A DNA stretch of 64,000 nt from JAWKIJ01 sp041394325. GTDB taxonomy: Bacteria; Actinomycetota; Acidimicrobiia; Acidimicrobiales; Microtrichaceae. Positions 34,675 to 42,330 of the stretch are shown here, piece after piece (position 1 is the first letter of the stretch; every line of letters starts with the position of its first letter). Below the pieces are notes generated by a model. It did no database searches. It saw nothing but the letters and a program-made list of their open reading frames with translations, and was not told the DNA's origin. The position numbers and the translations under genes were made by a program. Location: NCBI GenBank assembly GCA_041394325.1, contig JAWKIJ010000001.1:1984001-2048000 (forward strand), written 5' to 3'.

Positions 34675-35316
34675 TCAGGCTTCGGGAAACGGCGTTCCCT
34701 TGTCCCAGAAGCCGAGCCCACGCATCTCCGCGTGGATGTCATTGGCCCGCTGCTTGGTGATCAACTTCTCCTGACCGGCGCGCATCAGCAGCTTCCTGAT
34801 GCGCTCGTACTCGAACTCGTCCTTGCCGCAGATGCTCCGCATCACCTCCAACGCAGCGTCGTCGTCGGTGACGATTGACCAACCGCGACTTGAGGCGATG
34901 GCGACGCAGGCTGCTTCGCCCGCGCCGAGGGGCGCCCGTATCGGGTGGCGTTTGGTGACGGAGCGGCTTTGGAGCCCGGCGGCCTCGGTGAGCTCTTCGG
35001 GCGTCATGTCCACGACTCGTACAAGGCCAGCGTCATAGAGCGTGTCGACCGCGAGGACACGATCCAGATGCAGGCCGGGTGCATCGCCAGTCCGATCCGC
35101 GACTTCGTAGTGGCGCGCCGATTGGCGCATCTCCGAGAGCAGGTCCGAGTGGCGGAGTGCCTCGCTTGGGAGGTCACGGTCCTCGGGGTCGTACACAGCT
35201 CGTGGCACCTGGATGGCGCCGTCCAGGAGCTCGACGAGAAGTTCGGCTTCTCCTACCAGAAGGAAATACAGAAGGACGACGGTGTCGGTGACGTTCTCAT
35301 GCTCGGGGGACGACAC
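34675..35316 (-). CDS. PIN-domain-like protein paired with XRE-ImmA gene
   Basis: A 213-residue protein with PIN-type nuclease layout: an N-terminal acidic residue in ENVTDTVVLLYFLLVGEAEL, IQVPRAVYDPEDRDL, a middle AVDTLYDAGLVRVVDMTPEE, and the C-terminal cluster LGAGEAACVAIASSRGWSIV followed by TDDDAALEV, which has the Glu and paired Asp expected for metal binding. A helical tail (EYERIRKLLMRAGQEKLITK) follows. It is probably the effector of a toxin-antitoxin-like or stress module with the upstream XRE-ImmA gene, whose 3' end it overlaps by about 20 bases. GTG 35316 is chosen for the GAGG six bases upstream. By-eye GC is about 58%, below the neighbours. Confidence 0.68.
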   Translation of the reverse strand: MSSPEHENVTDTVVLLYFLLVGEAELLVELLDGAIQVPRAVYDPEDRDLPSEALRHSDLLSEMRQSARHYEVADRTGDAPGLHLDRVLAVDTLYDAGLVRVVDMTPEELTEAAGLQSRSVTKRHPIRAPLGAGEAACVAIASSRGWSIVTDDDAALEVMRSICGKDEFEYERIRKLLMRAGQEKLITKQRANDIHAEMRGLGFWDKGTPFPEA

Positions 35317-36508
35317 CACTGTCCTCGTACTCGGCGAACTCGACCTCAGTGCCCTCAGGTTCATCCGTACCCTCGAGCGGCTGACCGAGGATCTGCACGA
35401 CGTCAGCGATCGACAGGCCCGAGAACGCGGCGGCTGACGGTGGAGACATCACCTCGGTCACGACGGCGTGTCGGAGCATCCGTAGGAAGGCGCGAGGGAA
35501 CCGACGGATGCGCCACCGCTCGGCGTCCTGCTGGTATTCCTCAGGATCGATGCGATAACCGAGCGACCTGGCGAGCGCGACCGGACGAACCGCTCGACGT
35601 AGCTCGTGATAGGTGGCCGCGGTGATCGCATTCATCTGCTTCAGGCGGACCAGGGCAGTGGGGAAGGACACTCGGAAGTACCGCTGGATGTGGATGACGT
35701 CCACGTCCTCGGTGATCCGCGGAGGCATGCCTGCCTCCTCCATGAACCGGCGAACCCCCTCGCTTGGCATCAGGAACTCACCAGCGAACTCGTCCGCGAA
35801 GTCCTCGCGTGGCCCCCGCCCGTGAGAGATGACCCATCGCTCCTCTGAACTGTGAAAAAGAGCGTGGGCGATCTCGTGCGCGACTGTGAAGCGCCGCCTC
35901 CCTGGTGTCATGTCGAGATTGACGAGTATTGAGAAGCCGACACTGGGGTGGTTCAGGAAGGCACCCGACGGGGCCTTGCGAAGGTCTCCGCCGAGTGGCG
36001 CCCGATAGATCGTTATCCCGAGCATCTCGCAGACCGTGTCCGCGTCTGAGATCGGCCCGGCGCCGAGCCCGAGGTGGGCCCGCACCTCTTCGGCCTTCCG
36101 GCGGGCGTCGTCCTTCTGGCTGAACTTTGACCGGTAGACGTAGGGACTCTGGGTCATTCCCCTGATCGGCGTCTTGGTGAGGCGAGACAGCTCGGCGTAC
36201 CGCTCGAGGAACTGGACGAACTCCTGCAGACCCGAGGCGGACTCAGGGTCCACCGCGTTGTCAGCGCGAAGAAGCATCCCGGTGAGGTCGATGCCGACAG
36301 GTTCCGCGTCGCGTCCCGCCAAGAGGTCGGAGAGCTCGACGCCATAGAGACGCGCCAAGGAGGCGAGCTGGCGGTCGTTGGGAGAACGAGATCCCGCCTC
36401 CCAGTAGCTGACCATGGCTCGGCTGACCCCCAGGGCTGCTCCCACATCGTCCTGGGAGTAGCGGGCTCGCTCCCGAGCGCGCGCCAGTAGGGGGTGCGTC
36501 TCAGCCAT
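35297..36508 (-). CDS. XRE-family regulator fused to ImmA/IrrE metallopeptidase
   Basis: A 403-residue two-domain protein. Residues about 6-62 are an XRE helix-turn-helix (YSQDDVGAALGVSRAMVSYW, then EAGSRSPNDRQLASLARLYG). Residues about 150-280 form an ImmA/IrrE (COG2856) zinc peptidase: FTVAHEIAHALFHSSEERW with His211, Glu212 and His215, and EDFADEFAGEFLMPSEGVRR with the third ligand. Such proteins cleave repressors or regulators on stress or phage signals and commonly pair with a second gene, here the PIN-like protein. The ATG at 36508 starts the HTH. It may repress its own promoter in the 121-base divergent region. Confidence 0.87.
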   Translation of the reverse strand: MAETHPLLARARERARYSQDDVGAALGVSRAMVSYWEAGSRSPNDRQLASLARLYGVELSDLLAGRDAEPVGIDLTGMLLRADNAVDPESASGLQEFVQFLERYAELSRLTKTPIRGMTQSPYVYRSKFSQKDDARRKAEEVRAHLGLGAGPISDADTVCEMLGITIYRAPLGGDLRKAPSGAFLNHPSVGFSILVNLDMTPGRRRFTVAHEIAHALFHSSEERWVISHGRGPREDFADEFAGEFLMPSEGVRRFMEEAGMPPRITEDVDVIHIQRYFRVSFPTALVRLKQMNAITAATYHELRRAVRPVALARSLGYRIDPEEYQQDAERWRIRRFPRAFLRMLRHAVVTEVMSPPSAAAFSGLSIADVVQILGQPLEGTDEPEGTEVEFAEYEDSGVVPRA

Positions 36509-36560
36509 CGTGCCTCCGTATCCTCCTGGTCTGCGTGTTACGGATTCTGGGGCAGGTCGC

Positions 36561-36573
36561 GTTGCTGCGCAAC
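36561..36573. promoter_or_regulatory. Inverted repeat in the XRE-ImmA divergent promoter region
   Basis: GTTGCTGCGCAAC (five-base arms, three-base centre) lies between the divergent XRE-ImmA gene and a small rightward frame; TACACT follows at 36584. A self-regulatory operator is plausible but short repeats arise by chance. Confidence 0.3.
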
Positions 36574-36629
36574 TACCGATTGTTACACTCTACGCAGATA
36601 TCCCCGAAATCACGCAACAGGAGGTTCCG

Positions 36630-36854
36630 ATGTCTGCATCCCCCGGCGGGTCCGCCGCCAATCACCTCCTAGAGGACAACACCCCAAGAATCCAAGATTC
36701 CCAACTCCGCCGAACCCGGGGCAGACCACTCGCGCTATTGGGGGCACGGTCATGGATCCAGTCGGGCTACGACGATGGCCGAGAAGCGCGCGGGCAGCGC
36801 AGAGTGGCCACTACTTGCCTAGGTACCCGCGACCGAGATAAGGGAAGCCGTTGA
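36630..36854 (+). CDS. Possible small protein divergent from XRE-ImmA (74 aa)
   Basis: Not recognised. The frame begins ATG at 36630 after a strong AGGAGG ribosome-binding site and a promoter-like TACACT, which is why it is listed. It reads MSASPGGSAANHLLEDNTPR, then RRTRGRPLALLGARSW, hydrophilic and without motifs. It could be a third component of the XRE-ImmA/PIN module or a truncated gene, since its 3' end meets a truncated NTF2-like gene. Codon use is less biased than in the surrounding genes. Confidence 0.4.
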   Translation: MSASPGGSAANHLLEDNTPRIQDSQLRRTRGRPLALLGARSWIQSGYDDGREARGQRRVATTCLGTRDRDKGSR

Positions 36855-36962
36855 GTTGTGCACGACATCGGTGTCCAGGGTGCGCTGTAGGTGTTCGAGC
36901 TCACCCGTGTTGCATCCGTCGAAGTAGTCGAGGACGACATGGATGTGTGCGTCCGATGACAT
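36819..36962 (-). pseudogene. Truncated SnoaL/NTF2-like gene at island edge
   Basis: The frame from ATG 36962 (AGAGG ribosome-binding site upstream) reads MSSDAHIHVVLDYFDGCNTG then ELEHLQRTLDTDVVH, the first helices of a SnoaL-like/NTF2 fold protein (normally about 130 residues). After about 36845 it loses resemblance and stops at 36819. Only the 5' third survives, so an insertion or deletion at the right edge of the accessory island probably removed the rest; no matching 3' part was found in the window. Confidence 0.55.
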
Positions 36963-37087
36963 GGATGATCCTCTCGGTTCGCTCGGCGTGGGTTCGTCGA
37001 ACTCGGTTCGCGCGGAGACTGCCACAATGGGAGGTGGCCGGTTGAGAACACGCTCGCCGGGCTCGCTCCCGCTCCAGCGTCCGACGC

Positions 37088-38464
37088 CTACCGCGGTGCG
37101 GTGAGGGGCCAGGGCCGTTCGCGCTCGACGACGGCCGCGAGGTCCAGCAACAGGGCGTCCTCGTGGTGACGGCCGATGATCTGCATCCCCACCGGGAGTC
37201 CGTCGAGCGGCTCGATCGGCACCGAGATGGCCGGGTTGCCCACGATGTTCGCGGGAATCGTGAGCGCACCGTTGTTCTCCGGCGGCGCGGGCTTACCCGC
37301 AACCTGCTGGTTCAGCGTGACGTCCGCAGCGAAGGCGACGTCCGGGTTGGTGGCGGCGATGACGAAGTCGACCCGGTCGAACACCTCGGCCATCCGTTCG
37401 TTCGCCTCGGTTCGGGCCGCCTCGACCTTCGACATCATGTCGAGGTTGAAGTGTTCGGTCGCGATCCTCAACCCGAACCCGATCTCGAGGGTGAGGTCCG
37501 CCTCGCACTCCGGGTAGTGGTCGCCGAGGTCCCGAAGGAGTTGGCACAGGTTGGCCATCGCCCATTCGAAGCCCAGTCCGGGCAGGTGTACGTCGCAGTC
37601 GACGAGCCGGAGTCCCGCATCGCGCGCCAGCGCCTCCCCGGCCTCCACCACCCGCCGCTCGACCTCCGGGTTGACGACGGCGGAACCGAGCGTCGGCGCA
37701 ATCACCGCGGTCCTGCCGCTGAGGTCGTGGGTGCCGAGGTCGCGCTCCCAACCCTGCACCTTGGGAAGGCTGTAGGGGTCACGCGGGTCGTGACCCGATG
37801 CCACGTCGTACCAGCGGCACACGTCGCGGACCGACCGTGCCATCGGGCCGAGCACCACGGTCAAGGGATGGATCTCGGTACGCGGTCCTCGGGGGATCCG
37901 TCCGGCCGTCCCCTTCATGCCCACCAGGCCGTTGAACCCTGCGGGGATGCGGATAGAACCGCCCCCGTCACCGCCGGTGGCGATCGTGACGATTCCGCCC
38001 GCGACCGCGGCGGCCGAACCGCCCGACGAGCCGCCGGCGGTTCGGCCGTGCCGCCACGGGTTGTGGGTGACGCCGTAACGCCTCGTGACCGACACGTTGA
38101 GGCCGCCGAACTCGCTCGCCGTCGTCTGCACGGCCGGCACCGCACCTGCGGCCACCAGCCGGCGGACAGCGGTGGACGTGTGTGGCGCGGTCTCGCCGAC
38201 GAGTGCGTCCGAACAGCGGTCGTAGGGCCAACCCTCGACGGGCTCGAGGGACTTGACGGCCAGTGGCACGCCGCCGAAGGGGAGCGACACGTCCGCACCC
38301 GCGGCCGCCGTCCTCGCCGCCTCGGCGTCGACATGGGTGATCGCGTTCAGGTCGCTGGAGGCCACCGCGGCGAGTGTCGCCTCCAGTTCCTCGACGGGGG
38401 ACCGCTCGCCCGAGCGGAACGCCTCGACCAACGAACAGGTGTCTCCGAGCCAGGGTGCGTCCAT
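37088..38464 (-). CDS. Amidase signature family protein
   Basis: A 458-residue amidase. The Ser-cisSer-Lys triad is visible: Lys in GVPLAVKSLEPVEGWP, the cis-Ser in GGSSGGSAAAVAGGIVTIAT, and the nucleophile Ser in GGDGGGSIRIPAGFNGLVGM. LTIPANIVGNPAISVPIEPL and GLPVGMQIIGRHHEDALLLD close the fold. The family hydrolyses amides ranging from Gln-tRNA intermediates to xenobiotics; no GatB/GatC is adjacent, so it is probably catabolic. The ATG at 38464 lies seven bases after TAACGT on the minus strand. It is divergent from the thioesterase gene, 129 bases away. Confidence 0.92.
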   Translation of the reverse strand: MDAPWLGDTCSLVEAFRSGERSPVEELEATLAAVASSDLNAITHVDAEAARTAAAGADVSLPFGGVPLAVKSLEPVEGWPYDRCSDALVGETAPHTSTAVRRLVAAGAVPAVQTTASEFGGLNVSVTRRYGVTHNPWRHGRTAGGSSGGSAAAVAGGIVTIATGGDGGGSIRIPAGFNGLVGMKGTAGRIPRGPRTEIHPLTVVLGPMARSVRDVCRWYDVASGHDPRDPYSLPKVQGWERDLGTHDLSGRTAVIAPTLGSAVVNPEVERRVVEAGEALARDAGLRLVDCDVHLPGLGFEWAMANLCQLLRDLGDHYPECEADLTLEIGFGLRIATEHFNLDMMSKVEAARTEANERMAEVFDRVDFVIAATNPDVAFAADVTLNQQVAGKPAPPENNGALTIPANIVGNPAISVPIEPLDGLPVGMQIIGRHHEDALLLDLAAVVERERPWPLTAPR

Positions 38465-38471
38465 GGACGAC

Positions 38472-38477
38472 ACGTTA
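38472..38477 (-). promoter_or_regulatory. Leaderless -10 (TAACGT) of the amidase gene
   Basis: TAACGT on the minus strand ends seven bases before the ATG at 38464. Confidence 0.5.
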
Positions 38478-38580
38478 CGGAACGCGCACGCCTCCGGTGC
38501 CCGACCATCCCGGCCGATCGCCTGGCCGGCCGGGTACGACCACGGCGCATGGCTCAGGCGGGGAGGCGGCGGGTTGCCAA

Positions 38581-38586
38581 TAGGGT
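38581..38586 (+). promoter_or_regulatory. Leaderless -10 (TAGGGT) of the thioesterase gene
   Basis: TAGGGT ends seven bases before the ATG at 38594. Confidence 0.5.
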
Positions 38587-38593
38587 TCGCCGG

Positions 38594-39436
38594 ATGGATG
38601 CGCTGGAAGCCGCGGTCTTCTTCGGGCTCCACCCCGCGGGTGGGTCCGAGTTCGAGGGGAGGCCGTTGCGATGGCGCCTCGAGGTGGTTCCGGGGCTCGC
38701 GACCCGCGGTCGGTTCCTCTTCGGAGGGTGCGGGTTGGGCGCCTCGATCACCGCGCTCGAGGCGGTCACCGGCCGCCCCACCGTCTGGGCGACGGCCCAG
38801 TACCTCTCCTATGCCACCCTCGGCGAGGTGGTCGACCTCGACATCGTCATCGCCACCGACGGTCACTTCACCACCCAGGGGCGCGTCGTCGGTCGTGTGG
38901 GCGACCGGGAGGTCTTCACCGTCAATGCGGCACTCGGATCGCGCCCCTTCGACGGAACGGGGCGGTGGGAGCGGCCACCCGAGGTCCCCGAACCGGAGGA
39001 TTGCCCCGCCCGTGCGTCGAACTGGGACGTGAGCGGCACGGTCATGGAGCGGATGGACATGCGGCTCGCCGCCGGCAGGCAGTGGGAGGACCTCGACGGC
39101 GCACCCAGCCCCGACGGTCGCTCGGCGCTGTGGATCCGCCTTCCGGAGTTGGCCTCCAGTTCGGCGACGGTCGCCATCCTCGGGGACTACGTACCCTTCG
39201 GCATCGCGCAGGCACTCGGTCGATGGACCAACGCCAACAGCCTCGACAACACCATCCGCGTCGTGAACATCGTCGACACCGACTGGGTGCTGGTCGACGT
39301 ACGCATCCACGGCGTGGAACACGGGTTCGGTCATGGGCTGGTCCACCTGTGGTCGCAGACCGGTGAACTGATGGCCGTCGCGAGCCAGTCCTCCATCGTG
39401 CGCGACGGCGAGCCGACGCCGCGCACGCGAGCCTGA
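38594..39436 (+). CDS. TesB-like acyl-CoA thioesterase (double hot-dog)
   Basis: A 280-residue protein of the TesB/acyl-CoA thioesterase II type, with two hot-dog halves. Seen: the N-terminal FLFGGCGLGASITALEAVTG with the FGGxxxxQA-like helix (Ala-Ser in place of Gln-Ala), TVWATAQYLSYATLGEVVDL, GREV-type strand RVVGRVGDREVFTVNAALGS, and in the second half VDTDWVLVDVRIHGVEHGFG and GLVHLWSQTGELMAVASQS (family 'xxxIWxxxGxLVAxxxQ'). It hydrolyses acyl-CoA; chain length is unknown. The ATG at 38594 follows TAGGGT by seven bases. Confidence 0.82.
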   Translation: MDALEAAVFFGLHPAGGSEFEGRPLRWRLEVVPGLATRGRFLFGGCGLGASITALEAVTGRPTVWATAQYLSYATLGEVVDLDIVIATDGHFTTQGRVVGRVGDREVFTVNAALGSRPFDGTGRWERPPEVPEPEDCPARASNWDVSGTVMERMDMRLAAGRQWEDLDGAPSPDGRSALWIRLPELASSSATVAILGDYVPFGIAQALGRWTNANSLDNTIRVVNIVDTDWVLVDVRIHGVEHGFGHGLVHLWSQTGELMAVASQSSIVRDGEPTPRTRA

Positions 39437-39544
39437 TCGTCGGTCGTTCCGCCGCAGGTCGAGCGGCCCCGCCGCCTCTCCGCGGCCCGTAGAGTCCCCG
39501 TGGCGCTCCGGGGTGGGGCGTACCCGTGAACCGAGGGGGAGCGA

Positions 39545-40918
39545 ATGTCCGAGCCGTTGCGGTACGTGTTGACCGACGACGAAATGCCGACCACCTGGTA
39601 CAACCTCGTCGCCGACCTGCCCGAGCCACCACCTCCCGCGCTGCATCCGGGGACGTTGGAGCCGGCGGGCCCCGACGACTTCGCACCGTTGTTTCCGATG
39701 GACCTCATCATGCAGGAGGTCACGACCGACCGGTTCGTCGACATCCCCGGCGAGGTCCTCGACATCTACCGGCTGTGGCGTGCCACACCCTTGCACCGTG
39801 CCCGGCGGCTCGAGAAGGCGCTCGGCACCCCGGCGCGCATCTACTACAAGTACGAAGGCGTGAGCCCCGCCGGGTCGCACAAGCCCAACACCGCGGTCCC
39901 GCAGGCCTACTACAACGCCAAGGCCGGGGTGACGAAGCTGACGACCGAGACCGGGGCGGGCCAATGGGGTACCGCGTTGGCGTTCGCGTGCGAGAAGTTC
40001 GGCATCGAGTGCGAGGTCTGGCAGGTGCGGGCCAGCTATGACCAGAAGCCGTACCGGCGGGCGATGATGGAGGTGTTCGGCGCGACGGTGCACCCCTCTC
40101 CGAGCGACGTCACCGAGTACGGCCGCAAGCTGCTCGAACAGGACCCCGACAATCCCGGCTCGCTCGGTATCGCCATCTCCGAGGCCGTGGAGGTCGCGGC
40201 GCAGAACCCCGAGGTGCGCTACGCACTGGGCTCGGTGCTCAACCACGTGTTGATGCACCAGACCGTGATCGGCGAGGAGGCACTCCTGCAGATGGCGAAG
40301 GCGGGCGACTCGCCCGACCTGATCGTGGGCTGCACCGGCGGCGGCTCCAACTTCGGCGGCCTCGCGTTCCCCTTCCTCCGCGAGAAGCTCGCCGGGCGGA
40401 TCTCCCCCGAGATCCGGGCGACCGAACCGGCGGCGTGCCCGTCGCTCACCAAGGGTCGGTACGCCTATGACTTCGGCGACACCGCCGGCATGACCCCCTT
40501 GATGAAGATGCACACCCTCGGCCACGACTTCATCCCCGACCCCATCCACGCGGGTGGGCTCCGCTATCACGGGATGAGCCCGTTGATCAGCCACGTCTAC
40601 GAACAGGGGCTGATGACCGCGACCGCCCTTCCTCAGAACGAGTGCTTCGCGGCGGGGGTCCTGTTCGCCCGGACCGAGGGGATCGTTCCCGCACCCGAGC
40701 CGACCCACGCGCTGGCCGAGGCGATCCGTGAGGCACGGCGTTGCGCCGAGACCGGTGAGGAGAAGGTGATCCTCACGGCGTTGTGCGGGCACGGGATGCT
40801 CGACATGGCGGCCTACACCAAGTACCTCGAAGGGGCGATCACCGACTACGCGTACCCCGAGGCAAAGGTCGCCGACGCTCTGTCCCATCTTCCGTCGGTG
40901 GAGGGTGCCGGGGCGTGA
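39545..40918 (+). CDS. trpB2: TrpB2-type tryptophan synthase beta-like protein
   Basis: A 457-residue PLP enzyme of the TrpB2 (TIGR01415) group. Seen: the long N-terminal extension of this group, ARIYYKYEGVSPAGSHKPNT with the PLP Lys113, TTETGAGQWGTALAFACEKF, VGCTGGGSNFGGLAFPFLRE for the phosphate loop, and the late ILTALCGHGMLDM. TrpB2 proteins condense indole or related acceptors with serine, often without TrpA; no trpA lies near. RBS GGGGGAG precedes ATG 39545, and TAGAGT at 39490-39495 may be the -10. Its TGA overlaps the start of the LLM gene (GTGA), an unusual pairing. Confidence 0.92.
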   Translation: MSEPLRYVLTDDEMPTTWYNLVADLPEPPPPALHPGTLEPAGPDDFAPLFPMDLIMQEVTTDRFVDIPGEVLDIYRLWRATPLHRARRLEKALGTPARIYYKYEGVSPAGSHKPNTAVPQAYYNAKAGVTKLTTETGAGQWGTALAFACEKFGIECEVWQVRASYDQKPYRRAMMEVFGATVHPSPSDVTEYGRKLLEQDPDNPGSLGIAISEAVEVAAQNPEVRYALGSVLNHVLMHQTVIGEEALLQMAKAGDSPDLIVGCTGGGSNFGGLAFPFLREKLAGRISPEIRATEPAACPSLTKGRYAYDFGDTAGMTPLMKMHTLGHDFIPDPIHAGGLRYHGMSPLISHVYEQGLMTATALPQNECFAAGVLFARTEGIVPAPEPTHALAEAIREARRCAETGEEKVILTALCGHGMLDMAAYTKYLEGAITDYAYPEAKVADALSHLPSVEGAGA

Positions 40919-41910
40919 GTGGGCCCGTGTCGGCGACGATGCCTCGATGGGGGATGACGATCCCCTTCGACGACCTGCCGCTGCATGCGCAGGCCGAGCG
41001 GATGCGCCGGCTCGCCGACCTGGGCTACACCGACGTGTGGTCGGCCGAGGCCGACGCGACCGACGGGTTCACCCCGTTGGCGCTCGCGTCGGTGTGGGCA
41101 CCCACGTTGCGGCTCGGCACGGCGATCGTGCCGGCGTACACCCGCGGCCCGGTGACGCTGCTCCAGCAGGTGGCGACGATGGCGGCAGCGGCGCCCGGCC
41201 GCTTCGTGTTCGGTGTCGGCACATCCTCCGACGTCATCGTGAACCGTTGGAACGGACTCGACTTCGACGAGCCGTACCGGCGTGTTCGTGACACCGTTCG
41301 CTTCCTTCGCGAGGGCCTCACCGGCTCGAAGACCGACGTCGACGCGACGGGTTTCTCCAGCCACGGGTACCGGCTGAAGGTCCCCGTCCCCGACCCGGCC
41401 GTGCCCATCTTCGTGGCGGCGCTACGGGAGGGCATGTTGCGCCTTGCCGGCAGGGAGGGCGACGGGGCGATCGTCAACTGGTTGTCGCCCGCCGACGCCG
41501 CACGGGTCGCGCCCATCGTGCACGCGGCTGCACCCGCGGGGGCGGTGCGGGAGGTGGCGGCGCGCGTCTTCGTCGCACCCACCACCGACCGTGAGCTCGT
41601 CCATCGGTACGGACGGCTCGCGATCGCCGCGTACCTGAACGTGCCCGTGTACGCCGCGTTCCACGAGTGGATGGGCCGCGGCGAGATGCTCGGCCCGATG
41701 TGGGCGGCATGGAAGGCCGGCGACCGGTCGGCGGCGCTGGAGGCCATCCCCGACGAGGTGGTCGACGACCTGATCGTGTGGGGCCCACCCGAGCGATGTC
41801 GTGAACGGATCGGTGAGTACGTGGCCGCCGGCGTCACCTGTCCGGTGATCGCACTCCTCCCGTTCGGCATCGATGTCGACACCGCGCTGGACGACCTGGC
41901 ACCGCGTTAG
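40915..41910 (+). CDS. LLM-class (F420-dependent type) oxidoreductase
   Basis: A 331-residue luciferase-like TIM-barrel protein. Seen: MPRWGMTIPFDDLPLHAQAE, LADLGYTDVWSAEADATDGF, the strand LRLGTAIVPAYTRGPVTLLQ with the cofactor-contacting segment, RFVFGVGTSSDVIVNRWNGL, DPAVPIFVAALREGMLRLAG and EGDGAIVNWLSPADAAR. Family members in this lineage typically use F420H2 rather than FMNH2, which fits the cofC gene in the window. The substrate is unknown. GTG 40915 overlaps the trpB2 stop, implying coupled synthesis; a role on an indole- or amino-acid-like product is possible but speculative. Confidence 0.85.
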   Translation: MSGPVSATMPRWGMTIPFDDLPLHAQAERMRRLADLGYTDVWSAEADATDGFTPLALASVWAPTLRLGTAIVPAYTRGPVTLLQQVATMAAAAPGRFVFGVGTSSDVIVNRWNGLDFDEPYRRVRDTVRFLREGLTGSKTDVDATGFSSHGYRLKVPVPDPAVPIFVAALREGMLRLAGREGDGAIVNWLSPADAARVAPIVHAAAPAGAVREVAARVFVAPTTDRELVHRYGRLAIAAYLNVPVYAAFHEWMGRGEMLGPMWAAWKAGDRSAALEAIPDEVVDDLIVWGPPERCRERIGEYVAAGVTCPVIALLPFGIDVDTALDDLAPR

Positions 41911-42035
41911 CCACCGGTCGGCCGCCATCGCTGGGTCGAAATGCTCCTCGACAGGTGGGGGGTGACGCATAAGCTCGCTCATAGGGGCAGCGCCGCCCCG
42001 GTTCGGGCGGCCGTGAGGTTCAGGAGGAGCGGACG

Positions 42036-42212
42036 ATGACCGAGACCCGTGAAGCCGAGAGCGAAGCCATCAACGAGGCTCTCGCACTGATCGATCGAGG
42101 TCTCGGCGACCTGTCGGACCGCTCGATCGTGTCGACCTCGGAGATCGCCGACCTGCTCCTCGACGTCCGGACGTTGCTGAGCCGCGTCGACGTCCTCGCC
42201 ATCCAGAACTGA
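42036..42212 (+). CDS. Small helical protein (58 aa)
   Basis: A short gene with an excellent ribosome-binding site (AGGAGGAG, six bases before ATG 42036). It encodes MTETREAESEAINEALALID, then RGLGDLSDRSIVSTSEIADL and LLDVRTLLSRVDVLAIQN, largely helical and acidic, with heptad-like Leu/Ile spacing. GC-rich third positions support coding. I do not recognise it. TAAGCT near 41970 could be its -10. A large hairpin follows 28 bases downstream, consistent with a monocistronic unit. Confidence 0.65.
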   Translation: MTETREAESEAINEALALIDRGLGDLSDRSIVSTSEIADLLLDVRTLLSRVDVLAIQN

Positions 42213-42240
42213 GTCACGTCGACGACCCCCTTCCTCTCCC

Positions 42241-42291
42241 GGTTTTGTCGCGAAAGTCGCGTGTACGACGCGACTTTCGCGCGACAAAACC
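42241..42291. terminator. Long hairpin, probable bidirectional terminator
   Basis: Arms 42241-42261 and 42269-42291 pair almost perfectly (two extra bases in the right arm) around a seven-base loop; the outer stem GGTTTTGTCGCG/CGCGACAAAACC gives T-runs on both strands. It separates the convergent small gene and the acyltransferase gene. Confidence 0.75.
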
Positions 42292-42330
42292 CGTGGGTGC
42301 GGCACCGGCGCGCTCGGGTTGTGAGTGGCG

